Source: Myxococcus xanthus
GTDB taxonomy: Bacteria; Myxococcota; Myxococcia; Myxococcales; Myxococcaceae
DNA: 64,000 nucleotides
Assembly (NCBI RefSeq): GCF_006402735.1
Contig: NZ_CP017174.1
Span: 1,925,001-1,989,000 of the forward strand
Reading direction: 5' to 3'
The first letter of the stretch is position 1, and each line of letters begins with the position of its first letter. The translations under genes were made by a program, and so were the position numbers. Below, one piece after another: positions 32,777-41,313 of this stretch. The notes beneath the pieces are model-generated. The model worked only from the letters and a program-made list of their open reading frames with translations. It was not told where the DNA came from and ran no database searches.

Positions 32777-34849
32777 ATGAGCACCGACGCCCCGACTGCC
32801 GCCGCGCTCCCCGATGTCTTTCAAAAGCGTCTCGATGGACTGCTCATCGTGGCGCTCGTCGTCTGGGGATTGACTCAGCTCGCGCCCCACCTGGCGCATC
32901 CGGCCATCTACATCTGGGACGAGGCGATGCATCAGGCCGCCGCGCGCGGCACGCACGACACCTTCTTCACGCCGCACATCTACAAGGACCCGGTCTTTCC
33001 CGCGGACCCGCGCCATTGGTGGGCCGCGCACGTGTGGATGCACAAGCCCACCGGGCCCTTCTGGTTCGGCGCGCTGATGATGCACGTGGTGGGCGTGACG
33101 CCGCTGGCGTTGCGGCTGGCCTCGCTCCTGGGGCATCTGGCCGCGGCGGTGTCCATCTATCTCATCGCGCGCAGGCCGGCCGGGCGCTTCTGGGCCGTGT
33201 TGGGCGCGGCGGGCTTCCTCGCCATGCCCTTTGGCTGGCAACTCGTCCAGGGGCGCATCTTCGGCGATGTGACGGATTGCACCCTGACGGGCTGCAACGC
33301 CGTCGCGGTGGCACTCCTGTTCCACGCCACGCGCCAGGGCTCCTGGCGGTGGGGGCTGGCGGCAGGGGCGGCCGTGGGGCTGGGCTTCCTTTGCAAGACG
33401 GGGCTCGCGCTGACGCCCCTGGGCATCGCGGCCACGCTGTGGGCGCTCGGCCGGCTGCGCTTCTGTCCGGGGCCGAGGTTCAGCACGGTGGTGGCCATGG
33501 TGGGCATGGCCGTGCTCCTGGCGGCGCCATGGAGCTTCTACTCCGCATGGCGCTGGCCGGAGTTGCATGACTTGGAGGCGCGGGTGACGCGCGCCCACCT
33601 CTTCGCCGACCCGACGGTGGACGTGGGGCCCTGGCACCGGCCGGTGGATGCCCTCCTGAACGAGGTCAACACCCAGAGCCTGGCGCCGCTGCCCGCTGCG
33701 TTGCCGCTGCTCGCCTTCGTGTGGCTGCTGGTGCGCGCGGTGCGTCGGCGAGAGCTCGAGGTGGTGGGGCTCGCGTTGTGGGTGGGGGCCACCTGGCTCG
33801 TATTGTCACTGAGCGTGGTGAAGGTCCCCGCCATTGCCTGGGGCGCGGTGCCCGCCGTCCTGGCCGCGTTGGCCATCGCGGGCGCGGATGCCAGACGCCA
33901 CCCCGCGCTCGCGGCGGCGCTCCTGGCGGCGGCCGCCACGCCGTGGTTCGTCAAGCACCTGCCGGTGCTCGGTGATGTCCGCGCCGTGCTCCCCACGGTG
34001 CTGGCGCAGACGCGAGCCCGTCCCGGGCTCGCCGAGGGCCTGGTCGTGGCCGCGGCGGCGGCGCTGCTCGTCGCGCTCGTGTGCTGGCGCCTACCGCGAA
34101 AGCTGTCCTGGGCGCCCCTGGGGCTGGGGCTCCTGGCCTCGGGCGTGCTCGCGTGGCTGCTGGCCTTCACCTTTCCGGAGGCGAAGGCAGACTATCAATC
34201 CAAACACCTGGACGACCTGTACGTCACCTACTCCCGCGAAGTGGGGCGCGCGCTCGAACAGCAGACGCCAGCGCGCAGTGTCCTCTTCCTCGCGCAGGAC
34301 TCGGACGTGCCCAACTCCATGGAGTACCTGAGCCTCATGTTCTGGAGCAACCGCATGGCGTACCGGCGGCCGCCAGACATCGTGAGTGCTCGCAAGCGCG
34401 GCTATCACCCCTACCTCGTCTCACCGCTCGCGGAGCGCTACGCCCCCGTCCCCGGTGTGCCCCCGGATGCCGCGCTGCGAGCCTATGACCTGGAGGCGCC
34501 CCGGTCCGAACCCGCGCCACTGCCTGATGGGGTCATGCCACTGGTCTTCCGTGAGAAGGACATGGAGGTGCTGGGCGTCGCGGCGGGCCACGCGGGTGGG
34601 GGCCGTGACCGGTATGCCTTCTACGTCCGCGCCCATGGTGCTCTTCGCGCGCTGCGCGTCGTCTTCCACGGGCCGGGCGGGAGCGTGGAGCGCATGCTGG
34701 CGCCCGGCGCCGCGCTGCGACAGCCTGCCACGCTGCGGCGCGCCAGCTGGTTCATCGTGCCCGTGCTGGGGCCTCCCAGCGCCGACGTGACGCATCTGGA
34801 GCTGGGCGCCAACGGCCAGCGGGTGACGTTCTCCCGCCCGGGCGTCTGA
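32777..34849 (+). CDS. Integral membrane glycosyltransferase, GT39/ArnT-like
   Basis: 690 residues; a GTG start 24 nt upstream is an alternative. About eleven transmembrane helices. The first periplasmic loop has IWDEAMHQAAARG, the Asp-Glu motif that in PMT/ArnT-type enzymes holds the metal and lipid-linked donor. HKPTGPFWFGALMMHV fits the second loop. A soluble C-terminal domain of about 220 residues follows. It probably transfers a sugar from a polyprenyl-phosphate carrier to lipid A, protein or polysaccharide at the periplasmic face. It lies downstream of the damaged nucleotide-sugar genes and appears intact. Confidence 0.85.
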   Translation: MSTDAPTAAALPDVFQKRLDGLLIVALVVWGLTQLAPHLAHPAIYIWDEAMHQAAARGTHDTFFTPHIYKDPVFPADPRHWWAAHVWMHKPTGPFWFGALMMHVVGVTPLALRLASLLGHLAAAVSIYLIARRPAGRFWAVLGAAGFLAMPFGWQLVQGRIFGDVTDCTLTGCNAVAVALLFHATRQGSWRWGLAAGAAVGLGFLCKTGLALTPLGIAATLWALGRLRFCPGPRFSTVVAMVGMAVLLAAPWSFYSAWRWPELHDLEARVTRAHLFADPTVDVGPWHRPVDALLNEVNTQSLAPLPAALPLLAFVWLLVRAVRRRELEVVGLALWVGATWLVLSLSVVKVPAIAWGAVPAVLAALAIAGADARRHPALAAALLAAAATPWFVKHLPVLGDVRAVLPTVLAQTRARPGLAEGLVVAAAAALLVALVCWRLPRKLSWAPLGLGLLASGVLAWLLAFTFPEAKADYQSKHLDDLYVTYSREVGRALEQQTPARSVLFLAQDSDVPNSMEYLSLMFWSNRMAYRRPPDIVSARKRGYHPYLVSPLAERYAPVPGVPPDAALRAYDLEAPRSEPAPLPDGVMPLVFREKDMEVLGVAAGHAGGGRDRYAFYVRAHGALRALRVVFHGPGGSVERMLAPGAALRQPATLRRASWFIVPVLGPPSADVTHLELGANGQRVTFSRPGV

Positions 34850-35200
34850 GGAAAAAGCGTCGCAACGCCCCGTGGGGCCAATGCCTGTCGGGTGCAGGGA
34901 ACTTCACTGCCGAGGCATCTCGCGGGACATGGGAAGCGTTTGCCCAGGTCAACAGGGCGTGCGGACGGTCGCGGGTGGGGCAATTACCCTCCTCGCAGAG
35001 CCCTGATGTTGCTTCATGTCCACCGGCGCAGTCCCCACTGTGGGATGAGATTTTCCATTCGACGAGAGGAAGGGCGTAACACCTACCTCCCATGGGGAAT
35101 CCTTGTGTCAGGGGCTTGTCGCCCCTCGTCTTCCCAGACGTGGCACAAACGGTGAAATCCGCCACGTCCGAGCCTGGTGCTCATGAACGAGGTCGGAACA
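34850..35200. other. Intergenic region upstream of the secreted-protein operon
   Basis: 351 bp without a supported gene. A small hairpin GCCCCGTGGGGC lies about 25 nt after the glycosyltransferase stop. AGGGGC-TTGTC-GCCCCT followed by CGTCTTCCC near 35111-35130 could be a weak terminator or attenuator in the leader of the next gene. The promoter itself was not located. Confidence 0.45.
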
Positions 35201-36136
35201 ATGCGGACGAAGCAGAAGCAGCAGTGGGTTGCCGCGGTATGTGCGGTGGTGGTGGGTGGGAGCGGAGTCGCGAATGCCCATGACCTGATTTGCGAAAAGA
35301 AGGTCAATGGCGAGTCGGTGGTGGTGGCGGACGATTATCCCTACACCGCGAACTACAGCTTCAAGGTCACCAACGTCCATCCGACGTTGCCGTCCGTCTT
35401 GTTGACGGCGACCGATGACGTGCTGTCGAGCGAGGGCTTCACGTTCTCGCCGCCGCCGCCGGTGAGCATTCCCGTCAACGGCTCACTGACGTCGAACTTC
35501 GCGCTACAAATCGGCAGCTATGACGAGTGCGTGACCATTGCCGCGCAGGATGGCGTGGCGGACAATCACATCGACAACACGTTCAGGGTGACGTTCGACC
35601 TGGGCTCGGCCATGTGTTCGGCGCGCCTGACGTGCGAGCGGGAAGAGCCGCCTCCCGTCGAGTGCACCGGCCCGACGAGGACGCTCGGTTTCTACAAGAA
35701 CCGCATCCTGACGCTCACGCAGTGCCTGGCGCAGGGGCCCATCAACCTGGGCGCCATCGGGACCATCGTCACGCTGCCCGCCGCGGAAGGCATCCTGTGG
35801 GGCAGCCCGGCCATGTACCCGGCGGGAGGGATGCGCAGCCAGCTGGACCGGCTCCGCTTCCTGCTCGCGCGCCAGACGCTGGTGGGCATCTGCAACCAGC
35901 GCCTGTTCGGCGCGACGCCCAACCCGGCGTCGCTCCTCACGGCTGCGGTTGCCGCCCTGAACACCACCCAGTGCGATGTCATCTCGGGCCTCATTGACCC
36001 CGTGGACGCCTTCAACAACGGTTGCGACTCGCTCCCGCTCCCGCCCGGCTTCATCCCCGGTCCGTCGACGCCCCAGGCCGCGGAGGCGCTCGCCGTCGAC
36101 CCGACCTCCAACTCCGGCCAGAGCTGCTCGCCCTGA
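35201..36136 (+). CDS. Secreted protein of unknown function
   Basis: 311 residues from the ATG at 35201 (GAGG about 8 nt upstream; an ATG 18 nt earlier is possible). The Sec signal peptide ends around residue 25 (VANA-HDL). Residues 30-150 are beta-rich with paired cysteines (LICEK, DECVT, MCSARLTCE); the second half is more helical, again with cysteines (CTGPTRTLGFYKN, TQCLAQ, GICNQRL, TQCDV, NGCDS). The GPTRTLGFYKN motif recurs in myxobacterial secreted proteins as far as I recall. A lipoprotein gene follows after 53 bp, likely co-transcribed. Confidence 0.75.
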   Translation: MRTKQKQQWVAAVCAVVVGGSGVANAHDLICEKKVNGESVVVADDYPYTANYSFKVTNVHPTLPSVLLTATDDVLSSEGFTFSPPPPVSIPVNGSLTSNFALQIGSYDECVTIAAQDGVADNHIDNTFRVTFDLGSAMCSARLTCEREEPPPVECTGPTRTLGFYKNRILTLTQCLAQGPINLGAIGTIVTLPAAEGILWGSPAMYPAGGMRSQLDRLRFLLARQTLVGICNQRLFGATPNPASLLTAAVAALNTTQCDVISGLIDPVDAFNNGCDSLPLPPGFIPGPSTPQAAEALAVDPTSNSGQSCSP

Positions 36137-36189
36137 GCCGGTGCCAATTCGTTTCAAGACTCCCTTCAAGATTCAAGGAAAGACACGCC

Positions 36190-36735
36190 ATGAAGAAGAT
36201 CATGTTGTCGACGTGCGTTTGCGCGGCCCTCGCCCTGACGGCCTGCGGTGGGGGCAGTGATCGGCTCGACTCCGTCCAGGACGAGCCACCCGCTCCGTCC
36301 GGTCCGGTCCAGACGGAGGACGGGCAGCGCTTCGAGCTGCGGCTCCGCGGCTCGGCGGCGGAAGGCTACGACAAGCTGGAGCTCCCCATCGGTGCTGTTC
36401 GCGTCACCGCGGACGGGGTCCCGCTCAAGGTGGAGTTGGCGAAAGACCGCGTGGATGTGGCCCAGGCCGACCACGCGCACCTGGTGGCCTACTTCTACGT
36501 GCCGGAAGGCGTGGAGCGCGTCCGCGTGACGTTCCAGCTGGAGGGGCTGGGCGGCTATGCCCGGGCGGAGGGCTCCGGCTTCGTCGACGCCAGCGTCGCC
36601 CCGGTCACCTTCGAGGCGCCCGTGCACGAGCTGGCGCTGCGTGGCCGCGCGGTGGTGCAGCTCGACGTGGCGCGCTCCCTCGTGGACCTGGGGAGCCACC
36701 GCCTGCTGCTCCCCAACGGTGTGGTCAACTACTGA
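36190..36735 (+). CDS. Secreted lipoprotein of unknown function
   Basis: 181 residues. AAGGAAAG precedes the ATG. Signal peptide ending ALTAC (cysteine 19), then a Gly/Ser linker. The mature part is beta-rich without cysteines (ELRLRGSAAEGYDKLELPIG) and ends in a hydrophobic strand, suggesting a DUF4382-like or Ig-like sandwich. Co-directional with the preceding secreted protein (53-bp gap), so they probably work together at the envelope. Confidence 0.75.
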   Translation: MKKIMLSTCVCAALALTACGGGSDRLDSVQDEPPAPSGPVQTEDGQRFELRLRGSAAEGYDKLELPIGAVRVTADGVPLKVELAKDRVDVAQADHAHLVAYFYVPEGVERVRVTFQLEGLGGYARAEGSGFVDASVAPVTFEAPVHELALRGRAVVQLDVARSLVDLGSHRLLLPNGVVNY

Positions 36736-36784
36736 GTCACGACACCCCACCCAGCAACCCCACCTGCCGAATCGCTTGACTGGC

Positions 36785-36821
36785 CGCGTCTCACGCCACA
36801 TATGAAGTGGCATGAGACGCG
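36785..36821. promoter_or_regulatory. Palindromic operator overlapping the Rrf2 start codon
   Basis: The arms CGCGTCTCACGCCAC (36785-36799) and GTGGCATGAGACGCG (36807-36821) are inverted repeats with a single mismatch, around the 7-nt centre ATATGAA. The right arm includes the ATG at 36812. This is a strong candidate for autoregulation by the Rrf2 protein it precedes; a repressor bound here would block initiation directly. Confidence 0.75.
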
Positions 36822-37267
36822 ACAGTCGGCTCTCCGTCGCCTTGCATGTCCTCCTTCACATGGAGGACATGGGCCCCGTGGTGACGTCAGAGGCGATGGG
36901 GCGGCTGCTGAAGGCCAATCCCGTGGTGGTCCGGCGGACCATGGCCGGACTTCGGGATGCAGGCATCCTCACCTCGGTGAAGGGGCACGGGGGAGGGTGG
37001 TCGCTGGCGCGCACGCTCGACACGGTGACGCTGGGGGACGTGTACGAAGCGCTCGGAACGCCGACGCTCTTCAGTATCGGCCCGCATGATGAAAGTCCGG
37101 GCTGTCTCGTGGAGCAGGCCGTCAATGATGCGCTGGGAAAGGCGCTGGACCAGGCCGCGGCGCTGCTCATGCAACACCTTCGCAGCACGTCCGTGGCGGA
37201 CCTGGGACGCGGCGTTCGCCGCCGTCACGCTCGTGCCGTGAAGCGGTGCGTCAAGCCTCATGCCTGA
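36812..37267 (+). CDS. Rrf2-family transcriptional regulator without iron-sulfur cysteines
   Basis: 151 residues. The N-terminal winged helix fits Rrf2: SVALHVLLHMEDM, then TSEAMGRLLKANPVVVRRTM and GHGGGWSLART (the wing, typical GxGGGx). The three cysteines that hold the cluster in IscR/NsrR are absent, leaving only GCLVEQ and a C-terminal Cys, so it resembles YwnA-type, cluster-free members. It likely controls itself and the epoxide hydrolase 54 bp downstream through the palindrome at 36785-36821. Confidence 0.9.
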   Translation: MRRDSRLSVALHVLLHMEDMGPVVTSEAMGRLLKANPVVVRRTMAGLRDAGILTSVKGHGGGWSLARTLDTVTLGDVYEALGTPTLFSIGPHDESPGCLVEQAVNDALGKALDQAAALLMQHLRSTSVADLGRGVRRRHARAVKRCVKPHA

Positions 37268-37321
37268 CGCGCCTGGCGCTATTGTGCGCCCCCACCGTAC
37301 CGTCACCTCTGGAGCACACCC

Positions 37322-38278
37322 ATGGCTGACATCACGCATCGAACCGTCAAGACGAATGGCATCAACCTGCACATCGCGGAGGCGGGTTCAGGGCCGCTCG
37401 TGTTGCTCCTGCATGGTTGGCCGGAGTCCTGGTACTCGTGGCGCCATCAGCTTCCGGCGCTGGCGGCGGCGGGGTACCACGTGGTGGCTCCAGACGTCCG
37501 TGGCTACGGCCAGAGCGACAAGCCGGAGGCCATCGAGGCGTACAGCATGAAGCAGCTGGTGGGTGATGCGGTTGGCTTGCTGGATGCGCTGGGGGAGAAG
37601 ACGGCCATCGTCATCGGCCACGACTGGGGTTCGGCGATCGCCTGGAACTGTGCCGCCCTGCATCCCGACCGCTTCCGTGCGGTGGTGGGAATGAGCGTTC
37701 CCCATCTGGGGCGCGCGCCCATGCCGCCCATGCAGTTGTTCCAGCACATGTTCGGTGAGAAGTGGTTCTACATCCTCTACTTCCAGGAGCCCGGCGTGGC
37801 CGAGGCCGAGTTCGAGGCGGACGTCCCGAGGACGGTCCGGACGATTCTCACGGGCACCCCCGGCTTCGATGTGACGAATCCCGCCGTGCTGGCGAAGAAG
37901 AAGGGGGGAGGCTTCCTCGCGGGGCTCGACGTGCCGGAGACGTTGCCCGACTGGCTCACCGAGGCGGACGTCGCGTACTTCGCGAAGGAGCTCGCCGGCA
38001 GTGGATTCCGGGGCGGGCTCAATCGCTATCGCAACATGGACCGGGACTGGCACGAACTGCCTGAGCTGGCGACGGCGGTCATCTCGCAGCCAGCGCTCTA
38101 CATCGTTGGAGAGAAGGACCCGGTGCGTGCCTTTTCGCCCGTCGACCCGATGAAGTCCCTGGTGCCGAACCTGGCCGACATCCACGTCGTTCCCGGCGCG
38201 GGGCATTGGGTTCAGCAGGAGCGCGCCGCCGAGGTGAATGCCGCGCTGCTGGCCTTCCTGAAGAAGCTGCCGGCCTGA
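37322..38278 (+). CDS. Alpha/beta hydrolase, epoxide-hydrolase type
   Basis: 318 residues. HGWPES near residue 31 forms the oxyanion hole; the nucleophile is Asp101 in GHDWGS (Asp indicates epoxide hydrolase or dehalogenase chemistry rather than esterase); the base is His295 in GAGHWVQQE. A cap domain (residues 140-240) supplies tyrosines (YFQEPG, NRYRN) that would protonate the epoxide. GGAG lies about 8 nt before the ATG. It sits directly behind the Rrf2 regulator and is probably induced by an electrophilic substrate. Confidence 0.93.
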   Translation: MADITHRTVKTNGINLHIAEAGSGPLVLLLHGWPESWYSWRHQLPALAAAGYHVVAPDVRGYGQSDKPEAIEAYSMKQLVGDAVGLLDALGEKTAIVIGHDWGSAIAWNCAALHPDRFRAVVGMSVPHLGRAPMPPMQLFQHMFGEKWFYILYFQEPGVAEAEFEADVPRTVRTILTGTPGFDVTNPAVLAKKKGGGFLAGLDVPETLPDWLTEADVAYFAKELAGSGFRGGLNRYRNMDRDWHELPELATAVISQPALYIVGEKDPVRAFSPVDPMKSLVPNLADIHVVPGAGHWVQQERAAEVNAALLAFLKKLPA

Positions 38279-38447
38279 GCCGCGCGCCCTCCGAGGGCAT
38301 CGACCCGGCGCGGATTCGCCGCAGCTCGGGCAGCTTCGACAACGAGGATGCCGCGACGCGGCTCGCGCGCCGGAAGCGCAACTGGATTGCCAACGTGGAG
38401 ATTCTGGAGTCGCCGCGTCCCTGAGCGTCACGGCCGGGCGGCCGGGG

Positions 38448-38453
38448 TATGGT
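38448..38453 (+). promoter_or_regulatory. Putative -10 box of a leaderless promoter (TATGGT)
   Basis: TATGGT ends 7 nt before the ATG at 38461, and no ribosome site intervenes. It overlaps an alternative upstream ATG at 38449. Confidence 0.4.
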
Positions 38454-38460
38454 GCCGCCC

Positions 38461-39165
38461 ATGCGCAGCGCGTCTGGCAGTGCGACGAAGTTCCTCGCGG
38501 CGGTGGGTGCCGCGGGGGCGCTGGGGTACCTCCTCGCGCTGGACGTGGTCCGTGCGGACGTCCGGGTGGCCGCCAAGGCACTGCCCATGCTCTGTCTGCT
38601 CCTGTGGCAGTGGCCGCCGCTCGGACGCTACGGGCGGTGGATATTCGCCGGACTGGCGCTGTCGCTGCTGGGAGACGTGCTGCTGGACGTGGGCCCGGGG
38701 CTGTTCCTCCCGGGCCTGGGGGCCTTCCTGCTGGCGCACGTGTGCTACGTCGCCGCGTACGTCACGGTGTCGCGCCAGCCGCGGTGGGGCAGGGCGCTGC
38801 CCTTCGTGTTCCTGGCGGCGGGGGCCAGCGTCTATCTCTGGCCCCACCTGGGCGAGATGGCGCTCCCGGTGACGGCTTATGTCGCCGTCATCTGCACGAT
38901 GACGTGGCGGGCGTGGGCCATGCTGGGGAGCCCGGGGCTTGCGCGTCGCGCGCAGGGGTTCGCGCTCGCGGGGGCGCTGCTCTTCGCCGTCAGTGACGGA
39001 CTGCTGGCGCTCAAGCTCTTCGTGCGCCCGCTGCCGGGCTCGGGCTACGGTATCATGCTGTGTTACTGGGCCGCGCAGTGGTGCATCGCTGTGTCCGCGC
39101 GCGAGCCCCGTCAGTCTGGCGCGTCGCGAACCCTTCATACCGGAGGGTTGGGCTCCAGCGCCTGA
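38461..39165 (+). CDS. YhhN/TMEM86-family membrane protein (lysoplasmalogenase-like)
   Basis: 234 residues with seven or eight transmembrane helices. Family-typical segments are present: KALPMLCLLLW, GLALSLLGDVLLDV, FLLAHVCYV and LFAVSDGLLALK, with the conserved acidic residues in helices (GDVLLD, SDG). Vertebrate members hydrolyse lysoplasmalogen; the bacterial role is unsettled, though myxobacteria do make plasmalogen lipids, which makes the activity plausible. An ATG 12 nt upstream is an alternative start. The end overlaps the convergent macrodomain gene by 31 bp. Confidence 0.9.
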   Translation: MRSASGSATKFLAAVGAAGALGYLLALDVVRADVRVAAKALPMLCLLLWQWPPLGRYGRWIFAGLALSLLGDVLLDVGPGLFLPGLGAFLLAHVCYVAAYVTVSRQPRWGRALPFVFLAAGASVYLWPHLGEMALPVTAYVAVICTMTWRAWAMLGSPGLARRAQGFALAGALLFAVSDGLLALKLFVRPLPGSGYGIMLCYWAAQWCIAVSAREPRQSGASRTLHTGGLGSSA

Positions 39166-39668
39166 CGTGCGCGTTGGTACACGTCGAGGTCCCTGTCGCT
39201 GAACAGCACCACGGTGACGCGCTGGAGGGTCGGCATGCGCTGCAGCGCGGCCAGAATCTCGCGCAAGGCGATTCGCGCGGCCCGCTCAATGGGGTACCCA
39301 TAGGCGCCCGTGGAGATGGACGGGAAGGCGACGGTGCCAAGGCCGTGCTGTTCCATCAGGGAGAAGGCCCGCCGGTAGCAGCGCGCGAGCACGGTCTCCT
39401 CTCCGCTGCTTCCTCCTTGCCACACGGGTCCCACGGCATGGATGACATGCCTGGCCGGAAGGGCATGGCCTCCGGTGATGCGAGCTTCTCCCGGAGGGCA
39501 ACGGCCCAGGGTCCGGCATTCGGCCAGAAGCCCGGGGCCCGCCGCGCGGTGGATGGCCCCGTCGACACCGCCGCCTCCCAACAGTGCGGAGTTGGCCGCG
39601 TTCACAATCGCATCCGCTTGGACCTGGGTGATGTCTCCCCGCATCAGCACCAATCGCTCATCGCTCAT
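39135..39668 (-). CDS. Macrodomain protein, ADP-ribosyl hydrolase (YmdB/MacroD type)
   Basis: 177 residues from the ATG at 39668, preceded by AGAGGGG. The macrodomain signature is complete: RGDITQVQADAIVNAANSAL, GGGGVDGAIHRAAGP, then HVIHAVGPVW and FPSISTGAYGYP. These enzymes remove ADP-ribose from proteins or O-acetyl-ADP-ribose and act in the cytosol. No ADP-ribosyltransferase is seen nearby. Confidence 0.95.
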   Translation of the reverse strand: MSDERLVLMRGDITQVQADAIVNAANSALLGGGGVDGAIHRAAGPGLLAECRTLGRCPPGEARITGGHALPARHVIHAVGPVWQGGSSGEETVLARCYRRAFSLMEQHGLGTVAFPSISTGAYGYPIERAARIALREILAALQRMPTLQRVTVVLFSDRDLDVYQRARQALEPNPPV

Positions 39669-39733
39669 GTCATCCCCTCTTTCTGGTTCAACTCCTGGCA
39701 CACGTTCGTTGTCGGGTCAGCGGGACGACGGTC

Positions 39734-39739
39734 TATCCT
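39734..39739 (+). promoter_or_regulatory. Putative -10 box of a leaderless promoter (TATCCT)
   Basis: TATCCT lies 6 nt before the ATG at 39746; the intervening GCGCCC has no Shine-Dalgarno character. Confidence 0.45.
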
Positions 39740-39745
39740 GCGCCC

Positions 39746-40279
39746 ATGTCCAACCCACTCCGAGACACGCTCCTGGGGCAGCTCGACATCGCCTGGGCGC
39801 TCACCCTCTATCACCTGGATGGCTTGACCACGGAGGACTGCCTGCGTCGGCCCGCGTCCGTGGGCCTCCATGTCCAGCAGGGCCCGGATGGAAAGTGGCA
39901 TGCCGAGTGGCCCGAACATGAAGGTTATGACCTGGGGCCGGCGAGCGTGGCCTGGCTCACGTGGCACCTGGGGTTCTGGTGGTCCATGGTTCACAACCAC
40001 TCGTTCGGGGATGCCACCCTGACGCGGGAGCAGGTGGAGTGGCCGGGCACCGCGGACGCCGTGCGCGACTTGATTTCGCGGCGGTACACGGAGTGGCGCG
40101 CCGCCATCGAGCAACTCAGCGACGACGACCTCCGCTCCACGGAGCGCACGCGTTGGCCGCTGCAAGGCAAGCCCTTCGGGGACATCGTGGCCTGGGCCAG
40201 CCTGGAGTTGATGAAGAACGCGGCGGAGATTGGCTACGCGCGCTTCGTCCTGGCCGTTGCGCCCCGGCCGCCAGGGTAG
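39746..40279 (+). CDS. DinB-superfamily protein
   Basis: 177 residues forming a four-helix bundle of DinB/YfiT type. The likely metal-binding histidines are in LYHLDG (about residue 24), WLTWHLGFWWS (about 76) and perhaps the C-terminal helix. Such proteins are thiol-dependent S-transferases or metal hydrolases of largely unknown substrate. Probably monocistronic, with a hairpin at the stop. Confidence 0.85.
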   Translation: MSNPLRDTLLGQLDIAWALTLYHLDGLTTEDCLRRPASVGLHVQQGPDGKWHAEWPEHEGYDLGPASVAWLTWHLGFWWSMVHNHSFGDATLTREQVEWPGTADAVRDLISRRYTEWRAAIEQLSDDDLRSTERTRWPLQGKPFGDIVAWASLELMKNAAEIGYARFVLAVAPRPPG

Positions 40280-40296
40280 CGCGTCGCATGACGCGC
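40279..40296 (+). terminator. Short hairpin at the DinB stop codon
   Basis: GCGCGTC and GACGCGC pair perfectly around GCAT, starting at the last base of the stop codon. There is no U tract, so it is only a candidate terminator. Confidence 0.4.
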
Positions 40297-40371
40297 GGGG
40301 AATGGCGGCACCGTACTTCTCCGCGTTGCACCGTGACGCCGACGCGCCCACCCCTTGAGGCGGGGCGCCCG

Positions 40372-41097
40372 CTACGGCTTCTGGGCGTCCACGACCTCGA
40401 CGTTGCGGAAGTCCTCGCAGGGTTGCTTGATGCCCAGCACGTACTTCATCGAGCTCAGCTCCAGCTTCAGCTTGGCCCAGAGCTTGCGCGGCAGGCTCGG
40501 GCGCACGGGCTCGGGCGCCGCGAGGACGAACGCGTTCAGGTCCAGGTAGTGCGTCGCCGTGCGCCCCATGCCCTCGAAGTCGTGCTCCAGCCCCTGGGTG
40601 AGCTGACGGAGCTCCGGCGCGAGCCCCTGGTGCACGGCGTCGGTCATCAGGACATACTCCGTAACGGGGACGTCGTTCTTCAGCATCCGGTGCACCAGGA
40701 TGACGTCCACGCCCGCCAGCTCGGTGAGGTGCTTCACGCGCTGGAAGGCGACCTCGCCGGCGTGGGCCACGAACTTGAGCGTCAGGGCGCTGACCTGCAT
40801 GCAGCCGTCGCACTTGCACATGCGGTCGACGATGAACTGCTCTCGCCGTGAGACGAAGGCGCGGCGGATGTCCGCGACCTGCCGGGCGAATGCGGGAAAG
40901 TCGTCGCCCACGGCATAGAAGAACGCCGCGTCTCCTTCGAGCTTGGCGAGCTTGAGCGGACCCGAGGCATCAATGACGGCCTCGAGCAGCTGCGCCACCG
41001 TCTCCTGCGCGTGCGCGAGGCTGAAGCGATGGTGACTCATGAAGCGGGTGTACCCGCCGATATCCGCGATGAGCAGAAGCGCCTTCTCTATCGCCAT
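40372..41097 (-). CDS. DUF2652 protein with degenerate class III cyclase-like domain
   Basis: 241 residues. LLIADIGGYTRFM at the N-terminus matches the first metal-binding strand of class III nucleotidyl cyclases, and KLAKLEGDAAFF matches the second (K...GD). The later transition-state residues of true cyclases are not evident. A CKCDGCMQ cluster near residue 95 could bind a metal. Such DUF2652 proteins are probably non-enzymatic sensors. TAGGGT lies 9 nt before the ATG and no ribosome site is seen. Confidence 0.82.
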   Translation of the reverse strand: MAIEKALLLIADIGGYTRFMSHHRFSLAHAQETVAQLLEAVIDASGPLKLAKLEGDAAFFYAVGDDFPAFARQVADIRRAFVSRREQFIVDRMCKCDGCMQVSALTLKFVAHAGEVAFQRVKHLTELAGVDVILVHRMLKNDVPVTEYVLMTDAVHQGLAPELRQLTQGLEHDFEGMGRTATHYLDLNAFVLAAPEPVRPSLPRKLWAKLKLELSSMKYVLGIKQPCEDFRNVEVVDAQKP

Positions 41098-41300
41098 GCG
41101 GCGGCCACCCTAACACGGCGTCCGGAAGCTGGCGCGAACAAGACCGGAACGCTCACCGACGGGACGGAGCCCTTCACCGACGGCTCCGTGTCTTCGCAGA
41201 TGCGCCCACGAAGCCGGCCACGTCACCCCCTAGGCTTCGTTCCGTGCCAGGTCCACCACCCCCCCCTCGGCGCTGAAGGGTTTGAGGCCATGCCGTCGGT

Positions 41301-41306
41301 TAGGCT
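41301..41306 (+). promoter_or_regulatory. Putative -10 box of a leaderless promoter (TAGGCT)
   Basis: TAGGCT lies 7 nt before the kinase ATG at 41314, identical in sequence and spacing to the element before the 16165 gene. Confidence 0.5.
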
Positions 41307-41313
41307 CCAGCCC

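Noticed and set aside
38279..38424. Open stretch after the epoxide hydrolase, reading like a protein tail (FDNEDAATRLARRKRNW)
   Set aside because: No start codon outside the hydrolase gene and no recognised family; may be a remnant but evidence is too thin.
41241..41273. Ten-codon frame (GTG to TGA) 7 nt after a TAGGCT-like box, resembling a leader peptide before the kinase gene
   Set aside because: Proline-only composition from a C run, no attenuator structure; likely chance.
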